DNA of 64,000 nt from Polytrichum commune (lineage: Eukaryota > Streptophyta > Polytrichopsida > Polytrichales > Polytrichaceae): NCBI GenBank assembly GCA_950295325.1, contig OX485807.1, forward strand, positions 11,683,001-11,747,000, in the 5' to 3' direction. The notes under the pieces are model-generated. The model saw only the letters and a program-made list of their open reading frames with translations. It searched no databases and was not told where the DNA came from. A program made the translations under genes and the position numbers. Positions 1 through 12,600 of the stretch are shown piece by piece; within the stretch, counting starts at the first letter, position 1; each line of letters opens with the position of its first letter.

Positions 1-1139
1 TAAGAAATCAACAAACATGCACTCATGATATCTATAATGAAATCAAGTAGGTCCAATTTCAATCCAGTTTTTGCAAATGTTTTATTGTACATTGGCTAAT
101 GCAATACAAGTTTGTTGTGTAAGTCTAACTGGTAGAAGTTGGAGAATATGAAAAATGAACCAATTAACACCCACATACCTTATGTTTTATGGGTGTTATT
201 TAGTTTGTTTCTCTTGTTCTCCAACTTCCTATTGAATAGATTACCACAATGAAACTTATGTTCCATTAACAAATCTATGCTAAAACATCAACAAAAATAA
301 GATTGAAAATAAAAGTTAAAATTGAATTTTAACTACTTATATTATTAGAAATGAAATATTTTAATGTCTTAATTGAATACATAGATCCTCCCAATTGTAT
401 TCACTACTAAGTTTGAAATAGTTAATAAAAATTGAAGACGTAGTCCCATCTCTGCAAGACCTGTGTCTTTATGGTGTTTGTTTTCTAATCCTCACCTAAC
501 CACACACCAATCAAATATAGGTGTCTCATTAAGAGAAGCAATCGATTAACACCTGCATGCCTTATGGAATGACCTACATTAAGTCACACTAAGCATATGA
601 TTTAGTTTGACATCGTAATTTGGTGTGCAATGTTAAGTAGAGTGGTCATCACAAGTTGTTATGCAACACCAAGTGTGTGTGTGTGTGTGCGCGTTTATAT
701 ACATATACATATATTTTTGAATATATTTTAATAAAAAACAAGTTGTGATTTATTAAATGAGTTAAAAAGGGGTGATGTTTAGGGGATTTTGATGCTATTT
801 TCAAAGTCATGTATATGCTATAAAACAAATTATTACATTTTCAATCTTGAAATGAATGAATTTACGTAGACACCACAAATCCCTAGCCGCTTAGAACTAA
901 GTGTATCTTTTGTTAATGAAGTCATGCACTATATGAGCTGGAATCTCAAACAACAAAAGTTTGTCAAATAGTTTGATGCCAATCAATCACGTCCTTGGCA
1001 ATAGGAACAATATGGACTTGGTCCTAGCGCCAACAGTATGTCCAAACAAATTTTAATCAACATGTCCCATTAAATTTTCAAGGACATTCCAACTAGAATG
1101 AACAATTTTTTTTATTTTTTTTCTAGTTGGAATGGACCT
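1..1139. other. AT-rich intergenic DNA, no gene seen
   Basis: I see no coding region. There is a short GT/GC microsatellite near 676-692. A stretch at about 470-560 (centred on 'ctaaccacac') resembles 23758-23850, and more weakly about 22520-22560, so it belongs to a dispersed repeat of unknown type. Confidence 0.6.
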
Positions 1140-2230
1140 CCATAGGATAATAAAAAATTTAAGATGTTTAATTTGAATCAAGATAATCCACGTAAGATCC
1201 ATGTTTGTTACATATGTAAGGAACTTGGGCATTATGCAAATAATTGCCCAAATCCTTAGAAACCACAAGATTATGTACATTTGTCTGGTAATTGTAAAAC
1301 AACATGACACCCCACATATGAGTGTCCCCGCCTTGAGAAGGAGTATCCTCCACTCGAAGAGATTGGAAAAAAGAAAAAAGAAAAAAGAGTAAGAATTCAA
1401 GTTCTTGATAATGAAGAGAGAGGATCAAGGAATGAAAACCATATTCAACATTTCTCTACTTCATTATTCAAGGAACCTCGAATCAATGTTGTAACCACAA
1501 GATCCTGAGCTCCAGTGGAATCTTATCCTATTATTGATAAAAATAGTAATAATTCGAGTAGCAAGGAATTAATGGTTACCTTAAATAAGAATGATCATAG
1601 AAACAAATCAATCATGGATCCTCCTATGGTGACTAAAACAACTTGTACACTTGTGGCTTTGTGTATAGTAGAAGTGACACAATCAATACCTTTACCTTTA
1701 CCTATTCTAACGGTACCTCCAAAACAATATACTATTTTGGAAAGGGCACCTTTACGAGCAAATCCGCAAGTAAGGTCTACGGACAGTAGACCTAAACCTC
1801 CACTTTATCAAATACCGCGTGTAAGGAATTCAAAGTCCAAGTCTAATATAAAACAACCTCGAGTAATGGAATTAGCTACATGCTTACAACCTTATGTTAT
1901 TATGAAGACTTAGATAGTTTACATCCTCATATTACTATGAGACAACTTATGGCTATTACACCTCAATGTCGTACCAAACTTGGTTTAGCAATGATACGCA
2001 AAAGGTCCAAAGTCCAAAGTTGTTAAAGTTAATGATATTACCTTGAGTCAAGACCTAGGTGCACTTGCAATTGATGTAACAATGGATGGTGTCCTAATAG
2101 TTGGATTTTAAGTTGAAACATGATCCAATGTCAATCTTATGAGTATGGAAAAAATCGACTAATATGATTCTCACTTCTCTCATTCTTAAAATGGTGGATC
2201 ATACTCATCCGGAGAGCACTATCTTACGAG
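1140..2230 (+). pseudogene. Decayed LTR-retrotransposon gag-pro remnant
   Basis: A CCHC zinc knuckle of the CX2CX4HX4C type reads on the plus strand at 1206-1247 (CYICKELGHYANNC). This is the nucleocapsid signature of Gag in plant LTR retrotransposons. Downstream, after stops and frame changes, come a low-complexity charged and proline-rich linker (an open stretch at 1515-1913) and, near 2050-2170, a segment resembling the retroviral-type aspartic protease. There the DTG catalytic site is replaced by VET followed by a stop. The reading frame is broken many times, so nothing functional is encoded. No LTRs, reverse transcriptase or integrase could be assigned to it. The zinc knuckle is clear; the protease call is weaker. 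Confidence 0.55.
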
Positions 2231-3646
2231 TTATGAGCGGTGAGCAATGAGCAATGAGCGGCAATGTGTAAGCGGTGAGGAAAGGCAAAATATTCGATAA
2301 TAAGTCCACTAGTATCCTATAACCGTGGTATTTTGGCCTATATAAGAACAATTCGAGGGTTCAACAACAAGAAAGGTGGAGATGATAAACATGATGCAAC
2401 AATCCCAATAAATGCCCAATTAATCTATGAAAGTCAACTTGGTACAAACATATGTGAGCAAATACTTTTTGAAGATTGCACTTAGGAGCCAATGCCCATC
2501 AAATAAACACAACTACTTGGACATAGGTAAGAGTACAAGAGGCATTCAAGCTCAAAAACTTTAGGCAGTAGTCATAGAAATCATAGACCACTTGTAGTGG
2601 ATATTTAATTAAAATCAAACAATTGACACACTAAATATATATATATAAAATTTGAGCACACTCACATGTGGCAACTAGAGATGATGTCAAATAAAAGTTG
2701 GAGTGCTACATGACAATTCACTAAGATCACTATATTGAACATGGCACACCAACTTTTATGCTATACTGAGTTGGATAATTTGTGTATGTGTTTGCCCGAA
2801 CATGTAGTCTAGACAACCTAGCATATTTAGGGTAAGTAGAACCCCGTGTAAGTTATATTCATCCTCAATGTATGTAGATTATCCCATTAGATTTGTTGTT
2901 GCGATGACTTTTGATTCCTCGTTCAAGGGTGGGCCTATATTTGGAACTTCACAAAGGCTATAACAAGGAGTTATAAGTAGGTAAGTGGGTCTTCAATGGA
3001 CACTTCTTGCTATGCACCCACATTTCTAAGGTATGAAACACAAGTTCAATGCAATAGTCATTATCCTCATAATGTTTAAAGCTCATATGAATGTCTTAGT
3101 CATTTTCAAAGCGAGGATTCTTATTGTTAATGAATGGTCATATAGCCCCCACCTGAGACCTCCACATTATGTTCACTATAAGAGTTATCCCATAATTCAA
3201 AGGATTTTGAGACGAGGGTTGGTTGTTTTGTTTCCGATAATTTCCATGCATAGTAGTTTACGACATATATGCTTGGATTTGGTGTGGATATTAGAACAAA
3301 AAATATTCTATATTTCTTCGTTGAGGGCCAAACAAATTTTGACATACCAAGAGGTGCGAAGATGATAACTCCACATCAACAAATTTCAATTGAGAACAAG
3401 ATTCAGGTTGGGTTGGGAATGTCTCTGACCTCAACCTTTATTATCACCCAATAATACAATGTTGGGGTTCATGTGAGGTGACCTTTCTTTTAAGGCAAGT
3501 AATTGAATTAGACATGTAAAATTGTGCATACCTCTACTACATGGACTCATGTTCGGGTCCACCTACACTTCCTGGTGAAGGCTTTGGTGAGAGTATGTAA
3601 TCACTCAAATTAATTATATTGTGCCCACATCGCCTGGTTAAGAGAG
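2231..3646. other. Unassigned repeat-like DNA
   Basis: There is a short run of GAGCGGTGAGCAATGAGC-type near-repeats at about 2232-2280. I see no supported gene; the short open frames here lack any recognisable motif. Part of it could be the 3' remainder of the gag-pro element upstream. Confidence 0.4.
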
Positions 3647-3649
3647 TAA

Positions 3650-4161
3650 GGGGTGGTTTACACTATGGACCAAGAGCCATGACCAAGAAAATTAAATCAT
3701 TTTCATGGTCACAGCTCTTGGCCAAGAGCCGTGACCATGAAAAATAAAAAATGGATTTTTGAGTGGCTTGGTCACTCTTGTAGTGTAAAGTGGATTTGGA
3801 CCGGGACAACTTTGGGCTGATTTTTTTAATTTCTATCCCAACGATCTACAGTAACGTCAAAAAAATTCGGGAAAAAAAATATTAAAAAAAAAATTCGGCC
3901 AATGGCTGATTTTCAGCCTTACGGCTCCCTTGATTTCCGTTGAGTCAAGCATTTTGCCTCGCCTCAACGGAAAACCCGTTGGACCATGGCACATTATCCA
4001 AATGGCAGATTTTAGTAGTTTTTGGGGACCTCGAAGTTAGTGGTCATTCTCCTTTTTTCAAGGTAGTGTAAAGCCAAATGGGACCAAGAGCACTTTACTC
4101 TCCAATCACAGATTTTAGAATTTCATGGTCATGGCTCTTGGTCCATAGTGTAAACCGCCCC
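3650..4161. mobile_element. MITE with TAA target duplication (PIF/Harbinger-like)
   Basis: The ends are 36-bp inverted repeats with one mismatch: the left begins GGGGTGGTTTACACTATGGA and the right, reverse-complemented, begins GGGGCGGTTTACACTATGGA. Directly outside both ends is TAA (3647-3649 and 4162-4164), the 3-bp target duplication typical of PIF/Harbinger elements. There is no coding capacity. The repeat-end motif (CCAAGAGCC, TGACCATG) recurs inside the element, at 14637-14658 and at 36725-36760, which marks a local family. Boundaries and TSD are seen directly; the superfamily is inferred from the TSD and the GGG start. Confidence 0.8.
3700..3743. repeat. Internal 22-bp-arm palindrome inside the MITE
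   Basis: Two 22-nt arms (3700-3721 and 3722-3743) are reverse complements with one mismatch and no spacer. The arms repeat the element's own subterminal sequence, so the motif occurs in alternating orientation several times within the 512 bp. This suggests a nested or foldback origin. Confidence 0.8.
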
Positions 4162-4164
4162 TAA

Positions 4165-5998
4165 GGTAACCTATGAGGTAGCTAACTTATATGGAAGCTA
4201 ATCAATCTCACACCCACACAACCTACTTAGATATTGGTTTTAAATATGAGTTTTCAAATTAGAAGTCCATCAATTCTTGGAGGCTTGCTTTTGTGAAGAG
4301 CTCTTAGCCCATCCATAGCCATAATGCTAACAAACTTCGTCACCAATGATTAACCCAAATTTTCCTCCAATGCCCGCATCTCATTTTCCCCATTTCTTCG
4401 ACCTTCCACTACGAGGTGGACTAAATCATCCTTATGCCACCAACACTCAACCAATATCAACACATGGCCACACCCACTAGCAACTTTGCGCCATCACTTC
4501 ATAAAAGCCTACACATGGACAAACATAACAAATCCTTAAAACCACATACAAAAAATGCTCCTCACCCATCACCTTGCTAGATGGAAATGCCCCACCAATC
4601 GTAGCTCAACACCAACCATTGTATATTTATCCATAAAGGAACCATCTTTTTCCTTTCAAAATGGTTCATGTATTTTGTTACTCATGTTAATGAATGTACA
4701 AAAGGGGGCCCTAGGGTTTAGAGAAAGAATTTTACAATAGATGTGCTAGTTTCATCCAATTTGCATTTTCATCCATTGTTGACATATGGTCATAGTCCTA
4801 CATGACTATCATGTTTATTGTTGTTAGGGTTTACATTTAGGTTCTAGGTGTTTACAAGCTGGAAGCTCTTGGAGCGTTCATTGGCTTCCTTGAGTTATGC
4901 TCTTCGGATTGTGGCTAAGTTATTGTGCTCTTGTCTTTGTTTGTTCATTAGAATCATTGGGTTACATGCTATGAATAAAAATATCTTGTTCATTGGAAAG
5001 TGAAAGTGGACGTTAAAGGCCTATATAGTTAATGATATATCTATTTTGTATATGTAGTGAAGGCATTTATCACATGAAATTGAAAATCTTAGTATAATTA
5101 CATCAATCCTTTTTTCAGCATGTTATTAGTACGTGTACATTTGTGTTTCTCTATAAACATCTTGTATATAGGGGGTTTAATTTTATAGTGACCCACGCAC
5201 ATCTTTTAGGTTTCCTATGAATAGTCCATCCCAAGGGAGGTGGTGAGAATGGACCCTCAGAGCATGTATATTCATGGAGCCACAAACTGATCTCTACCAT
5301 TGGTTTCTTTGCTCTTTTATGACAAGACCACATGCCATGTCCCACCCCAATGTAGTCATACATATATACATACATACAAAATTCTCACTACTCACCAGTC
5401 ATGCCATGGAGAACCTTCTCTCAAGAGCCCTTTGACATGGCATACCTTGTGTGCTAAGAGGGTGTCTCTATGTTAGGATTGGTGAACAATATAATTATTC
5501 GATACATATGAGGTAGCTGACCCAATCCTGAACCAGTTAAGCGATTTAGCATATTTGTGGTTTAGGCACAATCCGAGAAGAAAAATACAATGTAGAGTTA
5601 TAGAATTAACAAGCAGTTCAATTTTATTTGATTTTCCAATTTTGTTTCATGGTTACTAGATTAATAAAAATAAATGAAGTGGATACTCTCTTCAACCTTT
5701 TACTCATGACATAGGATGCCCTATTTGCAATCCCCAATTGGTTACAAAATGGAGAACGCTTGATTCCCGGAATGAATAATCGTTGCACCTAAATATGCTC
5801 GCAATCCAAACCTAGATGTCAACTAACCACTCACATTTGGCTATATTGGATCACGATCATGACATGTCAGCAGTGACCAAAGAATAATATTGTGTTGCAT
5901 GGAAATAGGTTGGCCTAAGATGTGAAAATGGGGTGGTGGTCAAGAATGGGTTGGCCACCTTAGGGATTTATGGGTCGGTTGCATGGGCTTGGGTGGGA
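4165..5998. other. Intergenic DNA, nothing recognised
   Basis: AT-rich sequence without supported coding regions. The short open frames at 4555-4740 (plus) and 5151-5375 (minus) show no family features. Confidence 0.5.
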
Positions 5999-6953
5999 CA
6001 TACTCCTTTGGTAAGATGACTTCACGAAAGTGCAAACTCAATTTCATGAAGGTTCCAAGCTATTTCGTGAACCTTCCAACCAATGTTAGTAGAGTATTCT
6101 ACCAATTTCATAAACCTTCTAAATTAGTTCATGATTCTTTTGAACAAACTTGCCATGTAGCACACCTCAATTCCATGATAAGTGGACCTTTACCTCTAGC
6201 AACTTCACGAATCTTCCAAACCAATTTCATAAATCTTTTCGCATTCTATGGTTTTTGTATTCTCAACTTCTCAATTTCTCACCTCCTCGTTTTACATTCT
6301 TTGCCTTTTTGTTGTTCATTGGTTCCTCTTGTTCTATATTTACATGGAAACCTCTAGCCTTGACGTCAAATTTTCTTTGGTCTTTCATTATAATACCTCA
6401 CAACCATAAGCAAACGATGTTGATTCTTCTTTGGTTTTGGATTATTGTACATCAAATCAAGGAACACAAACCCATTATGATTGGGAGTGCACAATCTCGC
6501 GGATTAGAGAGTGTATCGTGGTTGTGGATTTCATTATGGGAAGAGTGTTGGCTACGTGAGCAAAGCATAGAGCATGTTTAAAGTGCATTGTCTAGTTGTG
6601 CAATGTCTGGTTGTTGGTAAAAACCTCCAAAAATCATCTTCATACTAGGTCTAACAGTAGGATCAATTCATACGAATAGTATTTGAAGGGTTTGTTCCAT
6701 GTTTAGTTCAATCTGTTATACAACTCATGAAATTGATTTTGTGGAGATGTGAATATGGGTATCAAATTTTGAAATTGTTCACAACACGTATTTTAGTGAA
6801 ATTGGTTGAAAGTTCGAGTTAAATTGGTTGTCTTATTAATGAACTTGGTTCATGATTCCAATGAAATTGGTAGAACCTATTGCTAGATTGGTTTGTAAAA
6901 CCATGAAATTGAGTTTGCCCTTTTGTGAAACCATCTTACCAAAGGAGTAACTT
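5999..6953. mobile_element. Inverted-repeat element with ~120-bp arms
   Basis: The left arm (5999 to about 6140) and right arm (about 6833-6953) are diverged inverted repeats. Both begin ACTCCTTTGGTAAGATG reading inward and continue through AAACTCAATTTCATG and TACCAATTTCAT blocks. Between and within the arms a motif of the form AATTTCATRAACCTTC is reiterated several times (about 6040-6235). The interior (an open frame at 5983-6357) shows no transposase motif. Long inverted repeats with no internal gene suggest a Mutator-type or foldback non-autonomous transposon, but I found no convincing target-site duplication, so the exact ends are uncertain by a few bases. Confidence 0.6.
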
Positions 6954-8004
6954 CACCATGGTGGTTTGCCTCAAAAGGTCTCAAAAGGCTAGTGGCCTGG
7001 TAGTGGCCCAGTTGTGCCTTCATGAATGGACATTGGAGACGCTCTTACAAGTATGAAACCTCATCAGAGTCGAGGTGCCCATAACCGATCCCTTAAGAGA
7101 TTCTGCACCAAATCTTAAGTGTAAGCTAGTGTAAATCAAGAGGATTGCTAAAAAAATCCCGGTACATTTGTTTTCTTCCTTAAATGTGAATTTTTGAAGT
7201 CAAAAGTTGATCCGAACATGTTACCAATGTCGAGAGTATACTATAACTGCCTTTTTTTAAGCTGCTCATTCCTCCTCACTTTGGCACTCAGAAGTTGGAC
7301 ATGTGTCATGGCACTATTGGTTCCGTCCTGATCGTAATTGAATCCCAGGTTGATCCCAATTACGGTACCCTATGGACTGCGGATGGGGTCTTGATCAGGA
7401 ATAGGCACCTCTACTATGCATCCAAGGACACCTACTACTACTACTACCAATCTCCCCTAGGCCCCACCGGCAAGAGGGAGGCGGGCCAGCTTAAGGAAAG
7501 CATTTCCAGTTGACTCCGACGCAGCGGGCGGTGGCCCACCCAGCCACCCAAGCGCTGCGCTGCGTGCGGTGAATGAATGAATGAATGAATTTTGGCGAAA
7601 GCGAGAAAGACACAGACAGACAGAAATGGGAAAGAAAGAAAAAGAGAGAGAGAGAGAGAAAGAGAGAAAGAAACTGGAATGAATGATGAGCACCGCCACC
7701 TCTTGTAATCACTACGTCCATGCGGCCATTCTACGATGAATCGGAGGGAGAGAGGGAGAGAGATAGAGTCATAATAAGTTAAGCTTATTATTAGTAGGCT
7801 ATGGCATCCAGGCAGTCGACAGATCTACAGCCAGCCTTTGACCCAGTCCCCGTGACGCAATCCAAACTAACTTACCGGGACTCCATCCATCGCCTGGCAG
7901 GCAGGCAGCCCGCAGCCCGCCCCCTTCCCAACCTGCATGCACAATATTCAACCACTTCTTCTCGCGTCACTTTCCCTTCTCCGTCGTCCGATAGATCAGC
8001 AGCG
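6954..8004. other. Upstream region of the SERF-like gene
   Basis: The first half is featureless. Composition changes after about 7290: there is a GAAT tetranucleotide run at 7571-7590, GA-rich tracts at about 7645-7675 and 7745-7765, and GC-richer DNA to 8000, consistent with a promoter-proximal region. No protein-coding region is supported. Confidence 0.45.
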
Positions 8005-8012
8005 TATATAAG
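8005..8012 (+). promoter_or_regulatory. Probable TATA box
   Basis: TATATAAG lies in a GC-rich setting about 1.27 kb upstream of the SERF-like start codon. It is the best core-promoter candidate on this strand, which would put transcription start near 8035-8045. This is an inference from sequence only. Confidence 0.5.
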
Positions 8013-9272
8013 CAGGCAGCTCCACAAGTGGGATGAGCGAAACACACCAGCTGCCTCCAACGCACTTTGAACCGTTCCATTCAGTTCCCGTTCCGTTTCT
8101 TTCCCTCTTGGGTTATTGCGTAGTGGGTGCCCCTGCCCCTGCCCTGCTGAGGGGTTGGTAACGGTGAGGGAGGGAGGGAGGGAGGGGAGAGAGCTGGGAA
8201 AAGGGAGATTTGGATTGAGGAATTTGGTGGTGGAATATTGAGGGGAGCCTGCTTCTGGGCTGGGGTTATTATTAGGGGTTTAGGGGATTTTTCGGTTGTG
8301 AGGCTAAAGTGTCGGCGTTGAAGCAGTCCGTGCTCGGGGTTTTTCTTCTTTCTTTTGTTTGTTTGTTTGTTTCTTGTTTTTTGGTTTCTCGAGGGGAGCG
8401 TGATTTGGTGGTTGTGGAGTTGCGGATTGGGGAGAGAGTGATTTGATTACTTATTACCGTCAACTGACTGACTGACTGACTGGCTGACTGAGTTACCTTG
8501 AGGGCGGGGTAGGGAGGGGAGGGGAGGGGAGGGGGGGGGGGAGGGGAGTTCGTTGTATGGAGGTTCGTGCGTGTGTCGGGACCGTTATACTGGTCAGGGG
8601 TTGAACTTTTCTTGCTTGCAGGCATTGGGAGACAAGTCGTCGAGTGAAGTGAAGTGAAGTGAGTTGATTGAGTGAGTAAGTAAGTCAGTAATAAGTTTAA
8701 GAAGTTCGCCGCAACGTTTTCTGTCGTCCGAGGAGGAAAGCCTGCCAATCGGCCAACAGCTGCAAGAGTAGTTCGGCCCGGTGGTGCGAAGAGAAGTATT
8801 TAGAGGTCACTGAAGAGCATTTGAGCGCCACACTTGGTGCCTTGTGTACTTGGATCATCGTCGTCATCATCTTCGTCGTCGTCTTGGTTTTTCCTTATTA
8901 CGCAGCCTCTCTCCAACCGTCGCCCTGTCATTCCACCCTCTCAATCACTCACTCACTCCTGCGCCCCCGAATCATCGGCTCTCGAGGTTTATCGGAGGGT
9001 TTTCGTGTTCACCCCCGTTTGGATTGCGGGGATTAGTATGCAGCAGCAATAGCAGTAGCATTGCCGGTGTGCGCGTGGTGACATTGGTGGTGGGGAATCC
9101 GCTTTCGGTGTCGGTGTGTGTGTGTGTGTGTGTTCCAGAGCTCATCTTCTTGGTGAGCGAAGGCAGACATTGTTTTGGCACAAAGTAGAGTGCGAACGGT
9201 GTGACCTAAACAAGGGAGGAGGAAGAGGAAGAAGAAGGAGAAGGAGCTCCTCTTCGAAGAGGGGTAGGAAAG
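8013..9272 (+). other. Putative long, microsatellite-rich 5' leader
   Basis: Between the TATA box and the SERF-like ATG there is no convincing coding region. The stretch is packed with simple repeats: GACT units (8462-8491), a G/GGGGA tract (about 8513-8547), AAGTG units (about 8643-8665), CAGCAG/TAGCAG (about 9040-9062) and a GT run (9113-9133). A good splice acceptor (pyrimidine run then TTGCAG) ends at about 8620, so the leader may contain an intron. Exon structure cannot be settled without transcript data. Confidence 0.4.
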
Positions 9273-9467
9273 ATGACAAGAGGCAACCAGAGAGAGAAGG
9301 ACCGCGAGAGGGCAGCTGCGCGACAAGAGAAGAAACCCAAGGGTAAAGACGATGGTCTCACCCCCGAGCAGCGCAGGGAACGTGATGCTAAAGCCTTGCA
9401 GGAGAAGCAAGCCAAGAAGGCGCAAGCTGGCCAATCCAGCGGTTCCTCCCAACCTCCTAAAAAATAA
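9273..9467 (+). CDS. SERF/4F5-family small basic protein
   Basis: A 64-residue intact single-exon frame begins MTRGNQREKDRERAAARQ, the hallmark N-terminus of the 4F5/SERF (small EDRK-rich factor) family. It continues with a second family block, DDGLTPEQRRERDAKALQEK, near residues 26-45 and ends in a Lys/Ala/Gln/Ser-rich tail (QPPKK). The length matches plant members (about 60-75 residues). The whole protein is highly charged, lacks hydrophobic segments and is expected to be soluble and largely disordered. In animals the family modifies amyloid aggregation; the plant role is not established. The start is fixed because the conserved family N-terminus begins exactly at this ATG. The gene appears to stand alone, preceded by a long repeat-rich leader and followed by a CT microsatellite in the 3' region. 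Confidence 0.92.
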   Translation: MTRGNQREKDRERAAARQEKKPKGKDDGLTPEQRRERDAKALQEKQAKKAQAGQSSGSSQPPKK

Positions 9468-9614
9468 CCATGCCCACCACCACCACCATCACTACCTTAA
9501 TCCCCAACACGGTGCGCATTCTCTCATTGCAACCAATTCATTGATATACATATACCAACTCCCTCTCTCTTGTGCTTGCGCTGCGTCGCTATGTTCCTCG
9601 CAATTGAGATTATT

Positions 9615-9652
<38 letters not shown>

Positions 9653-12600
9653 AGTCGATACTCTTCTCTCTCTGGTGGTTTTGTGATGGCCCCATTTGTT
9701 CCAATGTCTTCTCTCTCTGTCTCTTATTTCTTTTCGAAGCATAAGTTGACGAAAGGATTGCTGCCTCCATTGGCGATGGAATTTGTATGATTGTTGCTGC
9801 TCTTGTTTGATGGTCGTACGCAAATGTTTCGTTTACAATTGAAGTTCATGGTCTTCCAGAACCAGGAAGTAGTAGGTCTGTCGAAATGACCGAAGAAATC
9901 CCCAATTTAGCGCCGACCCCCAAAAAAAAATTGCCTTGAGAGAGTAGTTTGGTGGATGCAATCGGTAGGTACTGTGATGCATTATGTGTGACTGGGAGTT
10001 TAATTCCCATTCATTCAAGGGTTTAGCTGAACTGCTACTGTTCGGGAATACAGACAATTTATTGTGAAATTGGGTCTCTCTACTGTTTGGGGGTTGGGTT
10101 AGGTTCGATGCGAGATTGAGTATCTGGAGATCCAAGAGGAGGAACTAATTGAGAGCAGATATTTGTGGTGGGTGTTTTTTTCAGGGGATTAGCAGAAGAG
10201 CACGAGAAGGGAATGGCGAGAGGGTCGCCAGCTGCACCACCACATCCCTTGAAGCGACGCCCCACCTATGATGGGAAGATGATTGGGGCAAGATTTGTGT
10301 GAAATTTTTTATCAAAAACTGATGCGAAGCTTGTCATAGTGTACTTTTGCAAATGTGTACAACAGACACTTGTGTGTGCTGTTGCATGTTTTTGCTCTTT
10401 TTCTCTTGGCCTGCAAACTGAAGATCGTCTTAAAATCCTTGTGGAATGACTCTGTTCTTGTAATATAACCACGGACATTACAATGTCTGCTGAGATCTGG
10501 CACTTGGGGATTTACAATTTAAACCCTGTATTTATACTACCATGAGTCCCACTGCTGCTGCTGCTGCTGCTGCTTCCCCCTTCTTCTTGCGTCTACGGAT
10601 TAACTTAGGAGTGAATTCCCCTTCACTGTTTTTGACACTCTTTTCAAAGTATCCAGACAACTCTCAGACTCATTTCACCAAACATCGGCCGCTGTATTGA
10701 GTATCTCGATGTTTCTAGTCAAGAACGGAACTTTGCAGGACTTTGTATATAAATCTGGCACTCTTGATTGCTCAATAAATTGGATGACCTGTTTGTATTA
10801 TTGATGTAGTTGCTTTACACTCTGCCCTGGCCTCACATTTGTGAATGTGGTTTGTGAAAGTGGATAAGTTTAATAAGGGAGTTCTAGTGTGTTGATTGGC
10901 AACGACTTTACATATGTGGGAACTGCATTTTGTGTTTCACGAAACTTGTTCACAAATCTCATCAGATGTTATGAACCAGTCTTTGTGCCGTGTAAATTAA
11001 GAGGCAAGTAGTCAGTTTCTTGTCAGTTTGTATTTAATCTGCAACCCAGATTTTTGGAGAGGCCGAGTGACACTCAGGCTGAGCTACCTTTTTCAAAGCA
11101 GAAAATGCCAAAGACACTGTTGAGGAGTGCGGAATTTGAGGATGCTTCGGAGGTACCAACCACCTATGAGGTGTTAGTTACCGGAATACAATGCCGATGT
11201 TTTGGCAATCTTATCCACGCTGAATGAGTTATAAGTTAAGTATAATCAGAGGCTGCAAGTGTGCGACCTGGTGGCTTTCAGATATGGTGGGACAGACAGA
11301 CGACATGCATTGCACCAATTACCTGTACTTGGGTCACCAACAATGTACCTACCTAAAACTCCTACGACTCGGAGACTCTTCCACTGCGAGGAATGTGCAC
11401 TGATCCGAATTTCAAAAGCCCCAATCCCACACAGACACCCAAGCCTCTTAACTGCTCCTCCTCTTCTTGCAGTGGGCCCTGCTCAAACATTCAAAGAGCT
11501 ATACTTAGGTGATCCGAGTGGCAAGTACTCTTGCTCGAAGGAATCACCGCCTCCATAACTGAATTCAGTGGTACCTTGTTGTGAAAGTAGCACCTAGGCA
11601 CCCCTTTACAATATGCCCTTGTTTACTCGGTCATCACCATTGACCAACACAGTGTGCAATGCAGAACTTGCCTGCCTACTGTGTAGAACTTGCATCTACA
11701 TACATAGCTGCTACCATAAGTTAGATTGGATATGTTGACACAATGGAAACCTGTGAGAAACTCCTACAACCTCAAAGTATTGTATTATAATAACCTCCCC
11801 AGTGACTCTGACCTGCACAGTTTCATTCCTGGTATATTACTGTCATGTAATGTATGAAAAATCGGTGTATTGGAGTAGAGAGACTGTTTGAGTTTGTTTC
11901 TGTGCAGAAAATGTTTTCTGAATCACTCGGAGTAAGTCAATCACTTGAAATTTCTTTTTCCCAATTGGTTTCTGAGGTTGACATTCTGTTTGTCGACCTT
12001 TCGGTTATTAGGATTTCCTCCAAATTGAATCTGTGTGCATGAAAGTTTAAATGAGGCTCATTAGGCACATCAAAATTGGTGTGCCTGCAAGTTGATAAGA
12101 GTCGTCTTTGGGACTTGTCATGTGACACTCTCTTTAATTGCCACATAGTGACTACAAGACAATTACTGTGGCTTGATGAGGAATAGGTTGTTTGGGCCAC
12201 TAAATCATATGTTTATTATCAATGTTGTCCATGAATATGCTTGAAAGTCCCATGAAGCTCAAGTAAGACTACGACTTGCTATAATGATCAAAGATGAATT
12301 AAGTTACTAGACCATACTACACTAAATCTTGTATTCAGTGTCATTGTGGTATTTAACGTCATAGTGTCATTGGTGTTGTATTTCATGTCGTTGTGGTAAC
12401 TTTTCGCATGACACTTCTTATGCATAAGTTTACAAGATTTGTGATCCCAACTTACTTTTAGTTCTATGGTTGTCCAAAACTTTGCATGCTCTATGAGCTT
12501 GTTGATGTGTAGTTTGTTGTCTGCTCTTGATCACCCACTCTTCTATGGCATAAATTCATGTCGATGTTTGAAACAAAGGTTGGTATATTCTGCATTCTAA

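Noticed and set aside
9033-9452. Antisense open frame opposite the SERF-like gene
   Set aside because: Low-complexity Leu/Ser/His-Thr runs come from the microsatellites and GC-rich DNA; the plus strand encodes a conserved family.
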